Notes: a model not told the origin generated them from the sequence alone. DNA of 64,000 bases from Apoderus coryli (GCA_911728435.2 OU452204.1:4092001-4156000); one strand, 5' to 3'; shown: positions 29,778-40,770, counted from the stretch's first letter. Numbers and translations are program-made.

Positions 29778-30510
29778 TCAGATGACATTGATTCTGTAGG
29801 TGTGTTCAATCAGGAGATAGAGAGCTCGTGTTTGACCGGTTCCACTTGCAAAAGTCGGCCTTCCCGAAGTTTGAGAATAATTGCCTCGCAACCGCATAAT
29901 TCGCTGTAAAAGAAAAAATTGTTATTTAGTTACTAATATATTCATATATTTCTTGAAGTAATCCGTAACGGAGAGAAGTTTGAATGTATTTGTAAATAAA
30001 ACTACGTCTTCTCCAAAAAATTACTTAATTTAAAATATAAATTCATACATATTTGATTAATAAATCTTAAGTTGCAACATAATATCTCACCTTGATTGTT
30101 ATTGGATCTGGGCAATTTGTTGATTTCAAAGGATGCAGAGTGTTGTTCGATGGAACACATTTTGGAGATTGCTTAGAATCTACCTCGAATGAAATATTTG
30201 CGTCCTCTAATGGTACTAACGGAGCATTTTGTAGAATATTTAATATTTTCCTATTGAATGCCGGGTGACTATTGTCTAAATTCGGTAGTCTTGCCTTAAT
30301 CATACTGACCACGTCCCCGAAGTACTTTTTTTGCGCGTCCAGCGTAACACTTTTTGAAAGAACTAACCCGTGGAGCCGTTTTGTTAAGACTTCACTTCGT
30401 TCTTTTAAGGCAATTCGACAGCTAAAAATGAGCATTATATATTAGTCTCAGATATTGTTATATTACAATTAGTAAAAATGACTTACCTCGTATTTATTTG
30501 ATTAATTTTT
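29778..30510 (-). CDS. Unrecognised host gene, last three exons
   Basis: Three minus-strand exons join in frame. A 24-nt exon (30510-30487) is followed by GTAAGT. Exon 2 (30421-30091) lies between a tttttag acceptor and a GTGAG donor. Exon 3 (29903-29778) follows a T-rich tract ending in acag and ends in TGA. The join reads KINQINT-S-CRIALKERSEV, then LTKRLHGLVLSKSVTLDAQ, KKYFGDVVSMIKARLPNLDN and ...DPITIK, then RIMRLRGNYSQTSGRPTF to the stop. Codon phases agree at both junctions (two bases plus one; then zero). The first exons lie upstream or beyond what I can see. No domain is recognised: exon 2 is helical and basic, and exon 3 is Arg-rich. Exon 3 is also open in another frame (ELCGCEAIILKLREGRLLQ), so a different donor could give another C-terminus. 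Repeat element B ends only 84 bases beyond the stop codon. Confidence 0.55.
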
Positions 30511-31505
30511 CTTATAGATTAGTGCGATATAAATAAAGTTCGGGAGATTTTGAGTTTTATTTAACATTTATTGTTAAATATCACCAATAATATCTATAAA
30601 AAATTACAAATATTCAACAAACTTATAGAATTTATAATAATTATGGAGTATTATAGTAGTATATCTTACCTATGCCAAAAAACAACCACTAGGTTTATAT
30701 ATTAAATTAATATTCATTAATACACGCAATTAAAGTATCTTTGACCAAATGTACGAGTATTATTTTAAATACACCGGCTATTCAAAACAATACATATACT
30801 ATTCTGTTCGCATTTATCTACACCTTATCGGCTAGAAAAAATAAAGCTCAAAAAATAGACTGGGGAATCAGTGCCGTACGCAGGAACTCCGTTGCATCCG
30901 ATACTTTGGGGCAACTCCTACAAGTCAGCTTATAGACTCCTAAAACTTATACAATATTTATTTAGCATGCCTGCTCACACTAGTTGTCGGCAAAAACATC
31001 TTGTTGTCTTTCATCTCTCGTGCTAGTATAAATGCTCGTAAATGTTGGAAGTTTTTATCACACGGCCTGCAGAGTTGTGGATCTACGAAACAGTCCGTCT
31101 GGTGAATGCATGGTGGTGTGAACCAAATTTCCAATATTACTGAAAGTTTTGTTAGGTACTTTATGCAACAAGCAATTCACAATATTTATTTGTTTTGTAT
31201 TGTTTTTAATATATTTACCTAAAGTATTGCAATTGCAATTAAATAATTTTTTCTATGAAAGCTTGAAATATCACTGGGTGTTCCAACATAAGTTGAGGTT
31301 TTATATTTCCTTTGGTTATTTTTATAATTCGGGTAAACTACGTTAATTCCTAATTTTAGTTGTTTCTTATGTAAGATGTTGACTATTATATGGGTTAGAA
31401 TCATTATTAACGGCTATTTGTTTTATTATGTTAACAGCCATTAAAAATTAAGTTAACATAATTAAACAATTAGCTATTATTAATGATTAAAACCCATGTA
31501 CTCGT
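30511..31505. other. No gene recognised
   Basis: Upstream side of the preceding gene; it may contain its intron. Short open frames near 30741 and 31149 lack splice context and recognisable motifs. Confidence 0.4.
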
Positions 31506-31700
31506 ATACAGGATGTCCCACCGGGAACCAAATCGATCTGTGTAGAGAAAACTATACTTAGGATAATTTTGATAATTTGGCAGTGTAACTATGTCGATGG
31601 GGGCAGATGAGATAAAATAGATATATGTTATTGACACGTCCGGTTGTACCGGAAGTAGGTGTCATTGCTTATTTCAAATGGAACCCCGTATATATTATTA
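31506..31700 (+). repeat. Probable end of a DNA-transposon-like repeat
   Basis: Starts tatacaggatgtcccaccgg and ends near ggaaccccgtatatatt. The acaggatgtcccac opening is typical of ends of common insect mariner-like repeats. No coding part is attached. The LINE at 31745 follows. Confidence 0.35.
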
Positions 31701-31744
31701 CAGTTTTGGATTATATGTAAAATTTTAACTAGACTAGGCATTTG

Positions 31745-32127
31745 GTGATACTGTTGAACTACTCTCTCAAAAATTCCCTTCTGCGGAAGTGTGTTTGTTG
31801 GGTGATTTCAATTTGGCTGACGGTACCTGGATCGATGATCGTTTTAGCTCGTCTATATTTCCAGATGAATCTGTTTGTCCGCGAGACTCAGAGATTCTGA
31901 CGGTCGTGTCCGAAATGTGCAATTCTCACAACTTATTTCAATTCAACAGGACGCCCGGTCGTAGTGGCCGTATTCTGGACTTGGTCTTGGCCCACAATCC
32001 CGACTCCAGGGTTGTCGTTGCGGAGGATGTTCTGATCGAGCCGGACAGTTATCACCCTCCTTTGGTTGTTCATATACCATTCAGAACCCACAAAGTGGCT
32101 TCTTCTCGTCAAGCGGAAAGGTTTTAA
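31745..32127 (+). pseudogene. LINE endonuclease C-terminal part
   Basis: Reads GDTVELLSQKFPSAEVCLLG then DFNLADGTW, the GDFN active-site block, continuing FNRTPGRSGRILDLVLAHNP and DSYHPPLVVHIPF, where the family has SDHxxV. It runs out of frame at about 32110, where a one-base shift leads into the 723-codon frame. The N-terminal half of the endonuclease is missing. Confidence 0.75.
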
Positions 32128-34237
32128 CGATTTTAAGTCGGCCGACTTTGAGTCATTGAATGACCGTCTTGGTGGCATTCGGTGGGATTTTCTTCTCTCC
32201 TATCGGTCGGTGGATGACATGGTCGACACCTTTTACCACATCTTATTCGATGCGTTCGAGGTTTTTGTGCCCAAGAAGAGGTGTTCCTCTAAACAATTTC
32301 CGCGGTGGTATTCACTGGAGCTGAAACAGCTCATATTTGAAAAGAAGAGGGCTCACAAGCGTTACAAATTCACAGGCTCGCAGACCCATTATGCGGACTT
32401 TAGCAGACTCAGAAGTGAATGTAATCGCCTTTCTCGCGTTTGCTATATGTCTTTTACAAATGCAATTGAGAGTGAGCTGCCTCAGAACATTGGAGCTTTT
32501 TGGAGGTTCATTAATTCTAAAAGAGGATCTTCAGACCTGCCCTCGCGTCTATCATGGGGTGAACGAACGAGCGACGCCGATCAGTGTGGGGCGGATTTGT
32601 TTGTTGCGTATTTTGAATCAGTGTATAACGACAGATGTCTTGACTCTCCGGTTTGCTGTGTCGGGGACACCCTAGTGAATGTTTCCGATCATCACATCTC
32701 TCTCTCAGATATTTTAGAGGCAATTGTTGGCTTAGAAGTGAGGAAGTCGGCCGGTCCCGACGGAATCCCAGCCTTGCTTCTCAGGAATTGTAGCTTTTCG
32801 CTTGCTAGACCGCTTCAAATTATTTTCAATCATTTGGTCTCCACTGGCACTTTCCCTGTATTATGGAAAACTAGTTTCATTACCCCTATTTTTAAATCCG
32901 GCAACAGAAATGAAGTAACAAATTACCGACCGGTCTGTATATTGAATTCAATTCCGAAACTATTCGAAAACCTGATCACTCGTTATCTGACGGCCACTCT
33001 AGGGCCATTAGTGATCTCCGATCAATTTGGATTTCAGGCAGGTAAATCTACCGAGCTCAATCTCCTCGAATTCACGAACTACTTGTCCCGGGCTTTGGAG
33101 CACGGATATCAAGTTCATGCCATTTACACCGACTTCTCTAAGGCTTTCGACAGTGTCAACCATCGGCTTCTCATTGAGAAGCTTGGGATTGTTGGAGTCT
33201 CTGCGCCTATGTTGGACTGGTTGGGGAGCTACTTATGTGGTAGAACTCAGGTTGTCCGGATCAATGAGTTTCATTCCAGGCCCATATTAGTTTCATCTGT
33301 TCCTCAGGGGTCTCCTTTGGGCCCCTTATTAATTAACTTATTTGTCAATGACATAGAGCAATGTTTCGTTCATAGTGAGATCAAGTTATTTGCTGATGAT
33401 CTAAAGTGTTATAGGCGTATTGCAGGCCCATCCGATTGCTACCTTTTGCAGGAGGATGTTATTCGGCTTGTGCATTGGTGCGAGGCGAATGGGTTGGATT
33501 TGAATATATCGAAGTGTTTTTGCGTTAATTTTAACCGTACTAGGGATCCACTTTTTCACGAATACTTTATTGACCGGGGCGCTTTGGATTATAAGGCTTT
33601 GGTCAAGGATCTGGGTGTCTACTTGGATTCTTCACTGAGCTACACCGACCACATCAGGCGCGCGACATCGCGGTCCATTAAGATGTTGGGCTTCATCAGA
33701 CGTTGTTCGGGGGATTTCAGTCAGATTGGTACATTCAGAGCCCTGTACACATCCCTTGTGAGGCCGCATTTGGAGTACGCCTCTGCGGTGTGGTCTCCAT
33801 CTTATGTTTGTCACACTGTCTGTATCGAGAGGGTCCAGCACCGTTTTCTGAGGTACGTTCATTTTAGACTCGGCCGTGAACGACCCGTTAATTTTAACTT
33901 AAACTACGGCGTATTGCTGAGTGAGCTGGAGTTGGCTACATTGGGCGCCCGCAGGGTTGTCAGGGATCTGACTATACTATATAAAATTTTAAACAATACT
34001 CTTTTATCTTCTAGTCTTTTATCCCAGATTGGTTTTCGTGTTCCCCCTAGACAAAGCAGAAGTTCTGATCTCTTTCACGTCTCGTTCCACCGCGCGAACT
34101 ACGCTATGAATACCTTTGTCACCAGAGTGGCGCGACTGGCGAATCGTTTTTCTAATCATAACATCGATTTCTTTGCACCATTTGGTGAGTTCGCCGGTCG
34201 CTTGAGGAGGGGGTCTGGAGATGAATGGTTTCCCTAA
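32110..34237 (+). CDS. LINE reverse transcriptase and C-terminal domain, uninterrupted
   Basis: The reading frame is open from 32066, but homology begins near 32110 (KGFNDFKSADFESLN) where the endonuclease frame shifts in. Counting from 32066, the linker runs to about residue 225 (RWYSLELKQLIFEKKRAHK, AFWRFINSKRGSS). The reverse transcriptase follows: SAGPDGIPALLL, FITPIFKSGNRNEVTNYRPV, SDQFGFQAGKSTELNL, YTDFSKAFDSVNH with first catalytic Asp D356, VPQGS at 412-416 (preceded by Ser rather than the usual Gly) and the FADD box with D444/D445. The thumb and C-terminal domain include YTSLVRPHLEYASAVWSPS and CIERVQHRFLRYV. All catalytic residues are present. It would make the polymerase only if joined to an intact endonuclease, which this copy lacks. 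Confidence 0.85.
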
Positions 34238-34486
34238 TTCCTTGTTTTTAAAATTTAAAATAAATTATCATTCATTAATTCCTTAACATCAGCGAGCGTT
34301 GGAGTCCTGCGAGCTGTTGTGTGTCGCGCAATTGCTGGTTTTTTGTTTTTTTTTTTTTTTGTTAAGTTCAATTGTAATGGATAGTCTAGAGTTATGTAAG
34401 TTTTATAATTTCTGTATTATGTTGTATGCTATTGTTTTGTACATGTTGTAATAATGGACTTTGTCCGTAGATTAATAAATAAATAG

Positions 34487-34853
34487 ACCTTGTGTAACAT
34501 GTCCTATACCTAAGTCTTACCGTTTCTGACTTATTTAAGGTTTTATGTCAAAAATGACAACTGCGGGCTCTAAAAACATTATAAAATTTTCCTATAAGGA
34601 AACCTTCATTAATTGCTTCAGATACTATTTATATCTCACAAATAGTCATTTTATGAGAACTTTCAACTGTTTTAGCAAAGATTAAAGATTAATCTTTGGT
34701 TTTAGTAAATATGAATACAGTGTGTAGAAGATATCACATCAAACATGAAAATGAGAAAACTGCCAAAAGTCAATATTTTTAAAGAAAAAACAACAACAAC
34801 AAAAAATAAGGGTAAATTTGTATACGGTTGAAGATCTCTAAAATGTTTAGTGT
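34487..34853. other. No feature recognised
   Basis: A+T-rich spacer; no coding remnant seen. Confidence 0.4.
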
Positions 34854-35040
34854 TTGAAATATTGCCAAATGAGTAAATTGCATATGGTAATTTTATTACA
34901 AGTTTAAAGTAGAGGTGGGGTACAACAAGGTGGAAATAAGGCAATAACACCCAAAATTTTTCAAAATAAAGAATTAAAATGATAGTTTTTTTAAGTAGTT
35001 AGAGTAGCTAGATAATAACATTTTGCTAAACTCACCATGA

Positions 35041-35613
35041 TCAATAAAACTGTTTGTAAGTGAAGTCCATCCTCCTAGATTTCTGAACAACAAAGTGGTT
35101 GATGACTTGATCATTAAAATTTGAAATGGACTTCACAAGTTTTGTTTCAATAGATAGCATTGCTAACGCGCACAGCATTTTCTGGCCCATAGTGTTTCTT
35201 AAAAATGTTTTGATCCGTTTGAGGGTAGAGAAACATATTTCGCTTTCTACAGTCGTCATAGGGACAGTACACAAAACAGTCATCAATTCCACAGATTCAC
35301 TCAATGTTGATGTTAAATTGTTTTGCATAAACATTTGTAACAGAGGCACAGCCCCACTGTGCTTCAGAAAATCGTCCCGTGCGTATATTATCGAGAGTTC
35401 ATTTTTTAATTTTAAGTAATTTACGTTAGGAAATAAGTTACACACAGTTTTAATATCTTTATTTGGAAAGACGGTTCGATATTCACCAAATTTTTTAGTT
35501 TCAAATAAATTTGTAACAGTTAGGTGTCCGTCAAAACTTTTTTTAAGTTTAGTAATTCGATCCTCAAATGTTAATTTAACATTATTTACATTCATATATT
35601 GCACTGAATTCAT
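35041..35613 (-). pseudogene. hAT transposase C-terminal fragment
   Basis: Open for 190 codons on the minus strand. The second half holds the hAT dimerisation signature: SVELMTVLCTVPMTTVESEI, then CFSTLKRIKTFLRNTMGQKM, LCALAMLSIE and further helices. Family members normally have a second aromatic/charged block (ERSFSxLKRIKTYLRST) here, and the match is strong. The N-terminal BED zinc finger and the catalytic core are missing. About 490 bases upstream (36070-36102) the reverse complement of the sequence gives cagtggcggttcatcc, a typical hAT terminal repeat, so the piece is an internally deleted hAT. The opposite end was not found. Confidence 0.75.
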
Positions 35614-36069
35614 CTTTACTATTGTAATTGTTTAAAATAAAACATTTATAATACTCAAAGAGCGCGATCGCGAAAACAAAAACAACAACACCACACGCAC
35701 AAAATTTATTCGTATAGACTGATGGGTAGGGCAGCACCCCAGATATGACGTCACAAATGCGTTTAATTTCTACTGTTACTAGCATATAGCGTAGGGATGC
35801 ATTGCTGTCTCTGTTTTTCGCACGCGATAGCAAAGAAAACAATAGAGGCACAAAAATGTTGTGTCCAAGAGCATCGTAATATGTACTAAGACCTACGTTC
35901 TGTTTCGTTACCGTGAATAGACGAAATAGACGCGCTGCAAGAGTGATTATAGCATAGATTCAAATTTTCAAACGCAAAATTTTATAGGGAATTCTAACGA
36001 AATCACACTGGTCTGGTGCGAAGTATAAAATCGAAAATTATTTTTTCTACTTCATTTTTTAGGTAGGGC

Positions 36070-36102
36070 ACGTGCCCACGTGCCCTTATGGATGAACCGC
36101 CA
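36070..36102 (-). repeat. hAT terminal inverted repeat (one end)
   Basis: Read on the minus strand it starts CAGTGGCGGTTCATCCATAA, matching the CAGTGGCGG ends common among hAT elements. It pairs with the fragment at 35041-35613; no matching left end was found. Confidence 0.55.
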
Positions 36103-36118
36103 CTGATGCAGTGGCAAC

Positions 36119-36554
36119 TAGGTAGCTATGACGGCAATGAAAATATAAAACTATCATCATGACGCTGTCACTTACCAGTTGAAAATTATTAATACAAATG
36201 GCGGGGCGTTTAAATTATACCCATGCAGATTATTTAAATGTATTTATTATTTATGGAGAATGTGATAAAGTAATATCAAGAACATGTGACACATTTGCCA
36301 ATCGCTTTTCTCAAAAACGGAAACCATCACAATATGCTGTTGAACAAATTGTTGAAAGAAATAAACCACTCGTTAACAATGAGTATATTGAAATGGCTAT
36401 TTTGGGATATTTTGCCACAAATCCAACAATGTCTGTAAGACAAGCTGCGATAGAGGCAGGTTTAACAGAATCAACAATTCACAGAATATTACGGAAGCAT
36501 AAATCTTGGTGAAATTGACACTTTTTGATTTTCATTGCCGTTATAGGTACCTAG
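36119..36554 (+). mobile_element. Miniature mariner-like element with TA duplication
   Basis: 24-base inverted ends (ggtagctatgacggcaatga at 36121 and its complement ending at 36552) are flanked on both sides by TA, the target duplication of Tc1/mariner elements. Only ~430 bases remain, containing the intact N-terminal part of the transposase. The catalytic part was deleted. Confidence 0.75.
36198..36512 (+). CDS. Intact HTH (DUF4817-type) N-terminal part of mariner-like transposase
   Basis: A 104-residue frame with ATG start and TGA stop. It reads MAGRLNYTHADYLNVFIIYG, then ECDKVISRTCDTFANRFSQ, and a second helical block TNPTMSVRQAAIEAGLTEST, HRILRKHKSW. This is the paired helix-turn-helix DNA-binding part of DUF4817/DDE_3 transposases, whose full proteins continue into the catalytic domain. 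Here the frame stops right after the second HTH. The uninterrupted frame, compared with the decayed transposases around it, is notable: a DNA-binding fragment could in principle act as a repressor of related elements. That role is inference only, and a young deletion derivative with no function is equally possible. Confidence 0.65.
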   Translation: MAGRLNYTHADYLNVFIIYGECDKVISRTCDTFANRFSQKRKPSQYAVEQIVERNKPLVNNEYIEMAILGYFATNPTMSVRQAAIEAGLTESTIHRILRKHKSW

Positions 36555-36717
36555 ATGTACTTAAACTTAAAAATTGTAATAAAATTACCGTATGCAATTT
36601 ACTCATTTGGCAATATTTCAAAAACTAATTAAATTAACAATTCACATGCCTATTTAAGAACCAGAAATTACACAGTGTGCAAGCCCTGGTCAGCGGCGCT
36701 TTATTATGCTGATGAAC

Positions 36718-37480
36718 CTAGGGAGACCGGAACAGATATGGATTTCGGGAATGGTATTGAGGTGCATTAAAATTTAATTTGGAAAGGAGCCGAGGACAGT
36801 CTATCTCAGAATGTATAAGCTTAAACAGAAATAGCTGATAATATAGACCCAACGGAGTTCGAATCTCAAACAAAAATGTATGCCCTAAGTTTAGAAATAT
36901 GACCTTGATATATATGAGACCACACAACTGAAGCGTACTCGAGTTTATTCCTTACCAGTGCAAAATAAAGTGACATTAAGATATCCCAAACTACAAAGAG
37001 CAGAACGACATTATGTCAATGATGCTATCATTCAAGGACAGGTCACAATCCACCGAGACTTCAAGATCTCTCATCTGCGTACATCTAAGTATGTATTATT
37101 GATCCGATAATCGAAATCATTCCGACTCCGACTTCTGCACGCTGTTAGGCATTTATATTTATTGATGTTTAGTGGTTAATTGTGTTTCGCAAACCACTAT
37201 GACAAAGCATCCAGGTTACTCTGTAGGGCATGAAGATCGGAAAGTCCCGAAATGGTTCTAATTATCTTCAAATCATCAGCAAACAGAAGCAATGACTCGA
37301 TACCCGAACGACCTCATTAATGTAAATAGCAAATATTAACGGAACAAGGTTGCTTTCAGAGACCTAAAGGCGCCATATTCCAAATTGTTTTCTATCTGAT
37401 TGATATGAGTTAGACAGAGTTATTAGGGATTCACTAAATCCGATCTCTCTCATTTTTCGTTTGATTATGTGGTGTTTAAG
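36718..37480 (-). pseudogene. Heavily decayed LINE fragment
   Basis: Minus-strand remnant with recognisable islands: NLVPLIFAIYINEV (about 37340-37300), LFADDLKIIRTISGL (about 37275-37235), NINKYKCLTA, LEVSVDCDLSLND (about 37055-37015), CGLIYIKV and FKLIHSEIDCPRLLSKLNFN (36830-36770). Order and motifs follow the reverse transcriptase, thumb and C-terminal part of a Jockey-type LINE. Many stops and shifts make it non-functional. Confidence 0.65.
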
Positions 37481-37644
37481 ATTGTGTAAATAACATCAAC
37501 TAGTTTGCCTAGACTCATAACAGGAATTGCCGATTGCAGGAACCAAGCCATGGTGTTCAATTATAATTCTATTTTATATTTGCTTAAATATTTTTTCATG
37601 AAGAATTGATTCGAATACCTTTGACAAATTGGATAAAATAGATA

Positions 37645-38880
37645 TATTAATATTAATGACTTTATTAAATGAATTAACAATAACAAAATATATCACGAAA
37701 AACAATTCATTGAAATGGCGAGATTCGCTCTATGAGCCCTATTCTAACTAACCATATAAAACATTCTCATACACAGCCGGACAACAAAGTAAGCCTCTTA
37801 CAATGAACATAAGTATACAATGTACATAAATATATAGACAATTTTTAACTTATTACCTACATTACTATCTCCGTACAAAACAATTATTTAAAAGTGAATA
37901 AATAAGCAAGCCAGATGAATCCAAGTCAAGAGCAATACAGATCGACATACGTTTAGCCCTCAGTTAATCTGACTATAGTACAACTTCAGTCTTTTTTTAA
38001 AATTCAATAATGACATATTTTTTCGGTACTCGAGAAGTGCATTATAATATTTGCAAGCTGCATAAATAAACGAAACTACGTTTATACATATTCGAAACAT
38101 GTCTTGGGATAAAAAGCGTTTGTCCCTGCCTTGTGTTTCTCACAGTAACGCTTGCGAATTTCTTAAACTTGTTGAATAAATAAATAGGTTTCCCAGTGGT
38201 TAGAATTTTATGTGTTAACCCCATGATATGAATTTCCCCCATTTTCTCAAGCTTGAACCGACCAGCTTCGGAAATGTTTTGACTAATATGGTCGAATTTT
38301 CGAATGCAATACGCAAAATAAAAACATGAATTTGATGAATATTTTGCAAGCGATCCGAATCAAACCTAAGCAAGGCCGGCCCGTACAGAGTGTCACAATA
38401 TGAGACCCTAGAGACAATCAACGATTCACAAAAAATGTTAAGTTTAGTTTTGGTATTTATAGTATGACGGTCCTCACCGTTCATAAAATTCATGTTTTTA
38501 TTTTACGTATTGCATTCGAAAATTCGACCATATTAGTCATAAAATTTCCGAAGCTGGTCGGTTCAAAAAAATATTTCAAAATCGGATAAGTGCCCCTACA
38601 GATCCGGTTGACATGATTTGTAAATCGCAGACCCTCATCCATCCATAGACCAAGATTCCTCGCCTCTCTTTGCTTAGAAATTACTTTCCCATTAAGGTGA
38701 AATTCGAATCTGCTACCCACAGCTTCTCTTTTTGCTTTTGGACCGAACAACATACCGATGGGCTGATATGTCGTGATTCTGTCGATTGCGCCAGTTTTAT
38801 GGACCGGGAAAATAAGCGCAAGCTTCCATGAAGAGTGATATCTGCCGGATGCAATCATATTGTTTAAAATAGTTTGCATT
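37645..38880 (-). pseudogene. LINE remnant with inverted duplication
   Basis: Minus-strand LINE tail. 38879-38580 reads SSWKLALIFPVHKTGAID, then a deletion takes it to FEFHLNGKVISKQREARNLG and RFTNHVNRICRGTYPILK. Then an 81-base segment is present twice in opposite orientations (38253-38333 and 38486-38566). The authentic copy on the element strand is the left one, which gives CIRKFDHISQN-like sequence and continues GEIHIMGLTHKILTTGKP, YLFNKF. The A+T-rich 3' end lies near 37645-37660. It cannot encode protein. Confidence 0.65.
38253..38566. repeat. 81-bp inverted duplication with 152-base spacer
   Basis: ttgaaccgaccagcttcgga (38253 on) is repeated as its complement ending at 38566, with about 90 % identity over 81 bases. 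Both arms are LINE coding sequence, so the structure arose by rearrangement after or during insertion. Confidence 0.75.
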
Positions 38881-39386
38881 GGCTCAGCCAGGACAAAAGG
38901 ACAGTCAAAATAAAATTATATTAAATATCTCTTTTCAAACCATCAAATAAACGTGAGAAAAGGCCTGTATATGTATTTGTAACTAGAACAAATACATATT
39001 TATTAATATCAGTTAACATATATAGTTAATCTCGTTTTTTGGCTGTTTTTAGGGTAGGATAAAAGAAAACACTTTCTCTGTTTGCAGACGTTTCGATACT
39101 TTATTGGATCTTGGATCATCGTCAAGACATTGTATAATTGATGTTTCCTTTTATCTAATTAAAATTCTAAAGACGTACACATAGAAATGGATTTTTCCTT
39201 TATACAGAGTGAGTATAAAGTGTGTAAACCCCTGTATATTCCCAAAAATAATCGTCATTTTGAAAAAATTTTTAAAGAAAAGTTATTTGGTATAATTTTT
39301 GGCACAACTTGCCGATGTTCAATTTTTTATAGCGTTAACAGCTTTGTTGCTATGGCAACCAACTTCGTTTACAGTTAAGTAATTAA
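38881..39386. other. Unassigned, probably transposon end
   Basis: Contains tttcgatactttattggatc and a sequence typical of dispersed insect repeats, then gtataaagtgtgtaaacccc near 39215, which may be an outer end of the following mariner-like element. No coding sequence is recognised. Confidence 0.35.
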
Positions 39387-40770
39387 AATTAAATGGTAGA
39401 TTTAAATCAAAATAACGTTTACGAGAAAACAAAATAAGAAATCAAAGTTGCCGTGGAAAACGAGTTAATAATAACAAATTACTTAACAACAAATTTGAAT
39501 GCCTATCAGTACAATTAAAAATTTAACAATAAAAAAACTAAACTCGAAATTCATAACAACTGTTCAAATTGCCCTCCATTGACAGTAATGCACATTCTAC
39601 ATCTTTCAACTAATGAATTTATAGCTCTAATAAGGATATCATGATCGTTTCTATTTCCCTAGAAGCTTCATGAACTCTCTCCAGTAGTTGGTTTTCATTT
39701 ATAATTGGTAGGTACACTGTAAACCAATTGTTTCATGTACCCCCACATAAAAAGAAGTCAGATCCGGTGATCTTGGAGGCTACTTAATGGGACCTCCCAA
39801 ACCAATCCAATTGTTTCTAAACAGTTGAAAAACTTCTGTTACTTGTCTACCACGATGCACAGGGGCTCCGTCATGTTGATACCACATGTTTTGCACAATA
39901 TTCAGAGGTACATCCTCAATAAATTCGAGTAGGCGGTTTTGTAGAAAATGACTGTATTGATTTGAGTTTAAATGCCCATTAATTACGAACAAAGGCAATA
40001 ATTGATTGTTAAACATGCCACCCCCAATATTGATACTAAAACGTTCTTGAAAATTACGCGGCCAATAGCACGAGGATTGTTTAAAAACCCTACATATTCA
40101 TTATGGTTTGTATTTATGCCATCTCTAGTAAAAGTTGCTTCATCGGACCAGACCACTTTCTCTAAAAATCTTGCATCTTCTTGATGCTTATCAAGAACCC
40201 AATTGCAAAATAGTAGGCGCCTTTCATGGTGTGCAGGATGTAGGGCCTGGACATCTTGAAGATGATAGGGATACAGCATTACTCGATTTAATACTCTCCA
40301 ATTGTTTGAGGCAATGCCAATTGAGTTGATATTCTTCTAGTGCTTACTTTCGGATCGTCTAAAACTAAATCCACTGTTTTCTTCAGTTTGAATATTTAGA
40401 CGATGCGGTCGTTCGTTGTAAAATGCTCCCTGTCGTTCTAAGCCTGTGAAATGTAGCCATAAATGTTTTGTAATATGGATGACGTCTATTAGGATACCTA
40501 ATTTGATATTCTCGGGCAGCTGCTCTTGCATTTGCATTGCACAAACCATAACAAAACACCATATCTGCATATTCTTCAATTGAAAAACTCATTTTAATTT
40601 AGAAAAAAACATTCGCAATAATAAAAACAACTACGAAATAATAAAACAATTTAAATTTGTGGGTATCAAAGTTTTTTTTTATTGTTGCGCCATTCGTTTT
40701 CCATAGCAACTTTGATTTTTCATTTAGGGATTCTGGTAAACGATATTTTGATTTAAATCTACCATTAATT
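39387..40770 (-). pseudogene. Mariner-like element with near-complete DDE_3 transposase
   Basis: Bounded by ~78-base inverted repeats (39387-39464 and 40692-40770). Transposase on the minus strand from ATG 40592: FSIEEYADMVFCYGLCNANA, then EYQIRYPNRRHPYYKTFMAT and FHRLRTTGS form the N-terminal DUF4817-type HTH. After two frame breaks near 40390 and 40290 comes YPYHLQDVQALHPAHHERR. The catalytic core follows: VVWSDEATFTRDGINTNHN, DVPLNIVQNMWYQHDGAPVH, WIGLGGPI and, after another break, PPRSPDLTS with VGVHETIG. It ends with RNDHDILIRAINSLVERC and GGQFEQLL at about 39553. All domains are present but at least three frameshifts are needed. Confidence 0.8.

Larger units (their letters stand above)
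31745..34486 (+). mobile_element. 5'-truncated Jockey-type LINE with intact reverse transcriptase
   Basis: Begins inside the endonuclease (about 31745), carries a complete reverse-transcriptase frame to 34237, a ~230-base 3' UTR and an A+T tail (ttaataaataaatag) at 34471-34485. Higher G+C content than the surroundings marks it as a young insertion. The 5' truncation is typical of incomplete LINE reverse transcription. Confidence 0.85.
34854..36620. repeat. Inverted repeat enclosing hAT and mariner miniatures
   Basis: ttgaaatattgccaaatgag at 34854, extending to about 34905, is matched in inverted orientation at about 36570-36620 (actcatttggcaatatttca). The ~48-base arms lie outside both the hAT fragment and the miniature mariner, so they may be the ends of an older element into which these jumped. 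Confidence 0.6.

Noticed and set aside
35582..35851. 89-codon minus-strand protein upstream of the hAT fragment
   Set aside because: Lies inside the deleted hAT between its terminal repeat and its transposase tail; no motif, probably chance.
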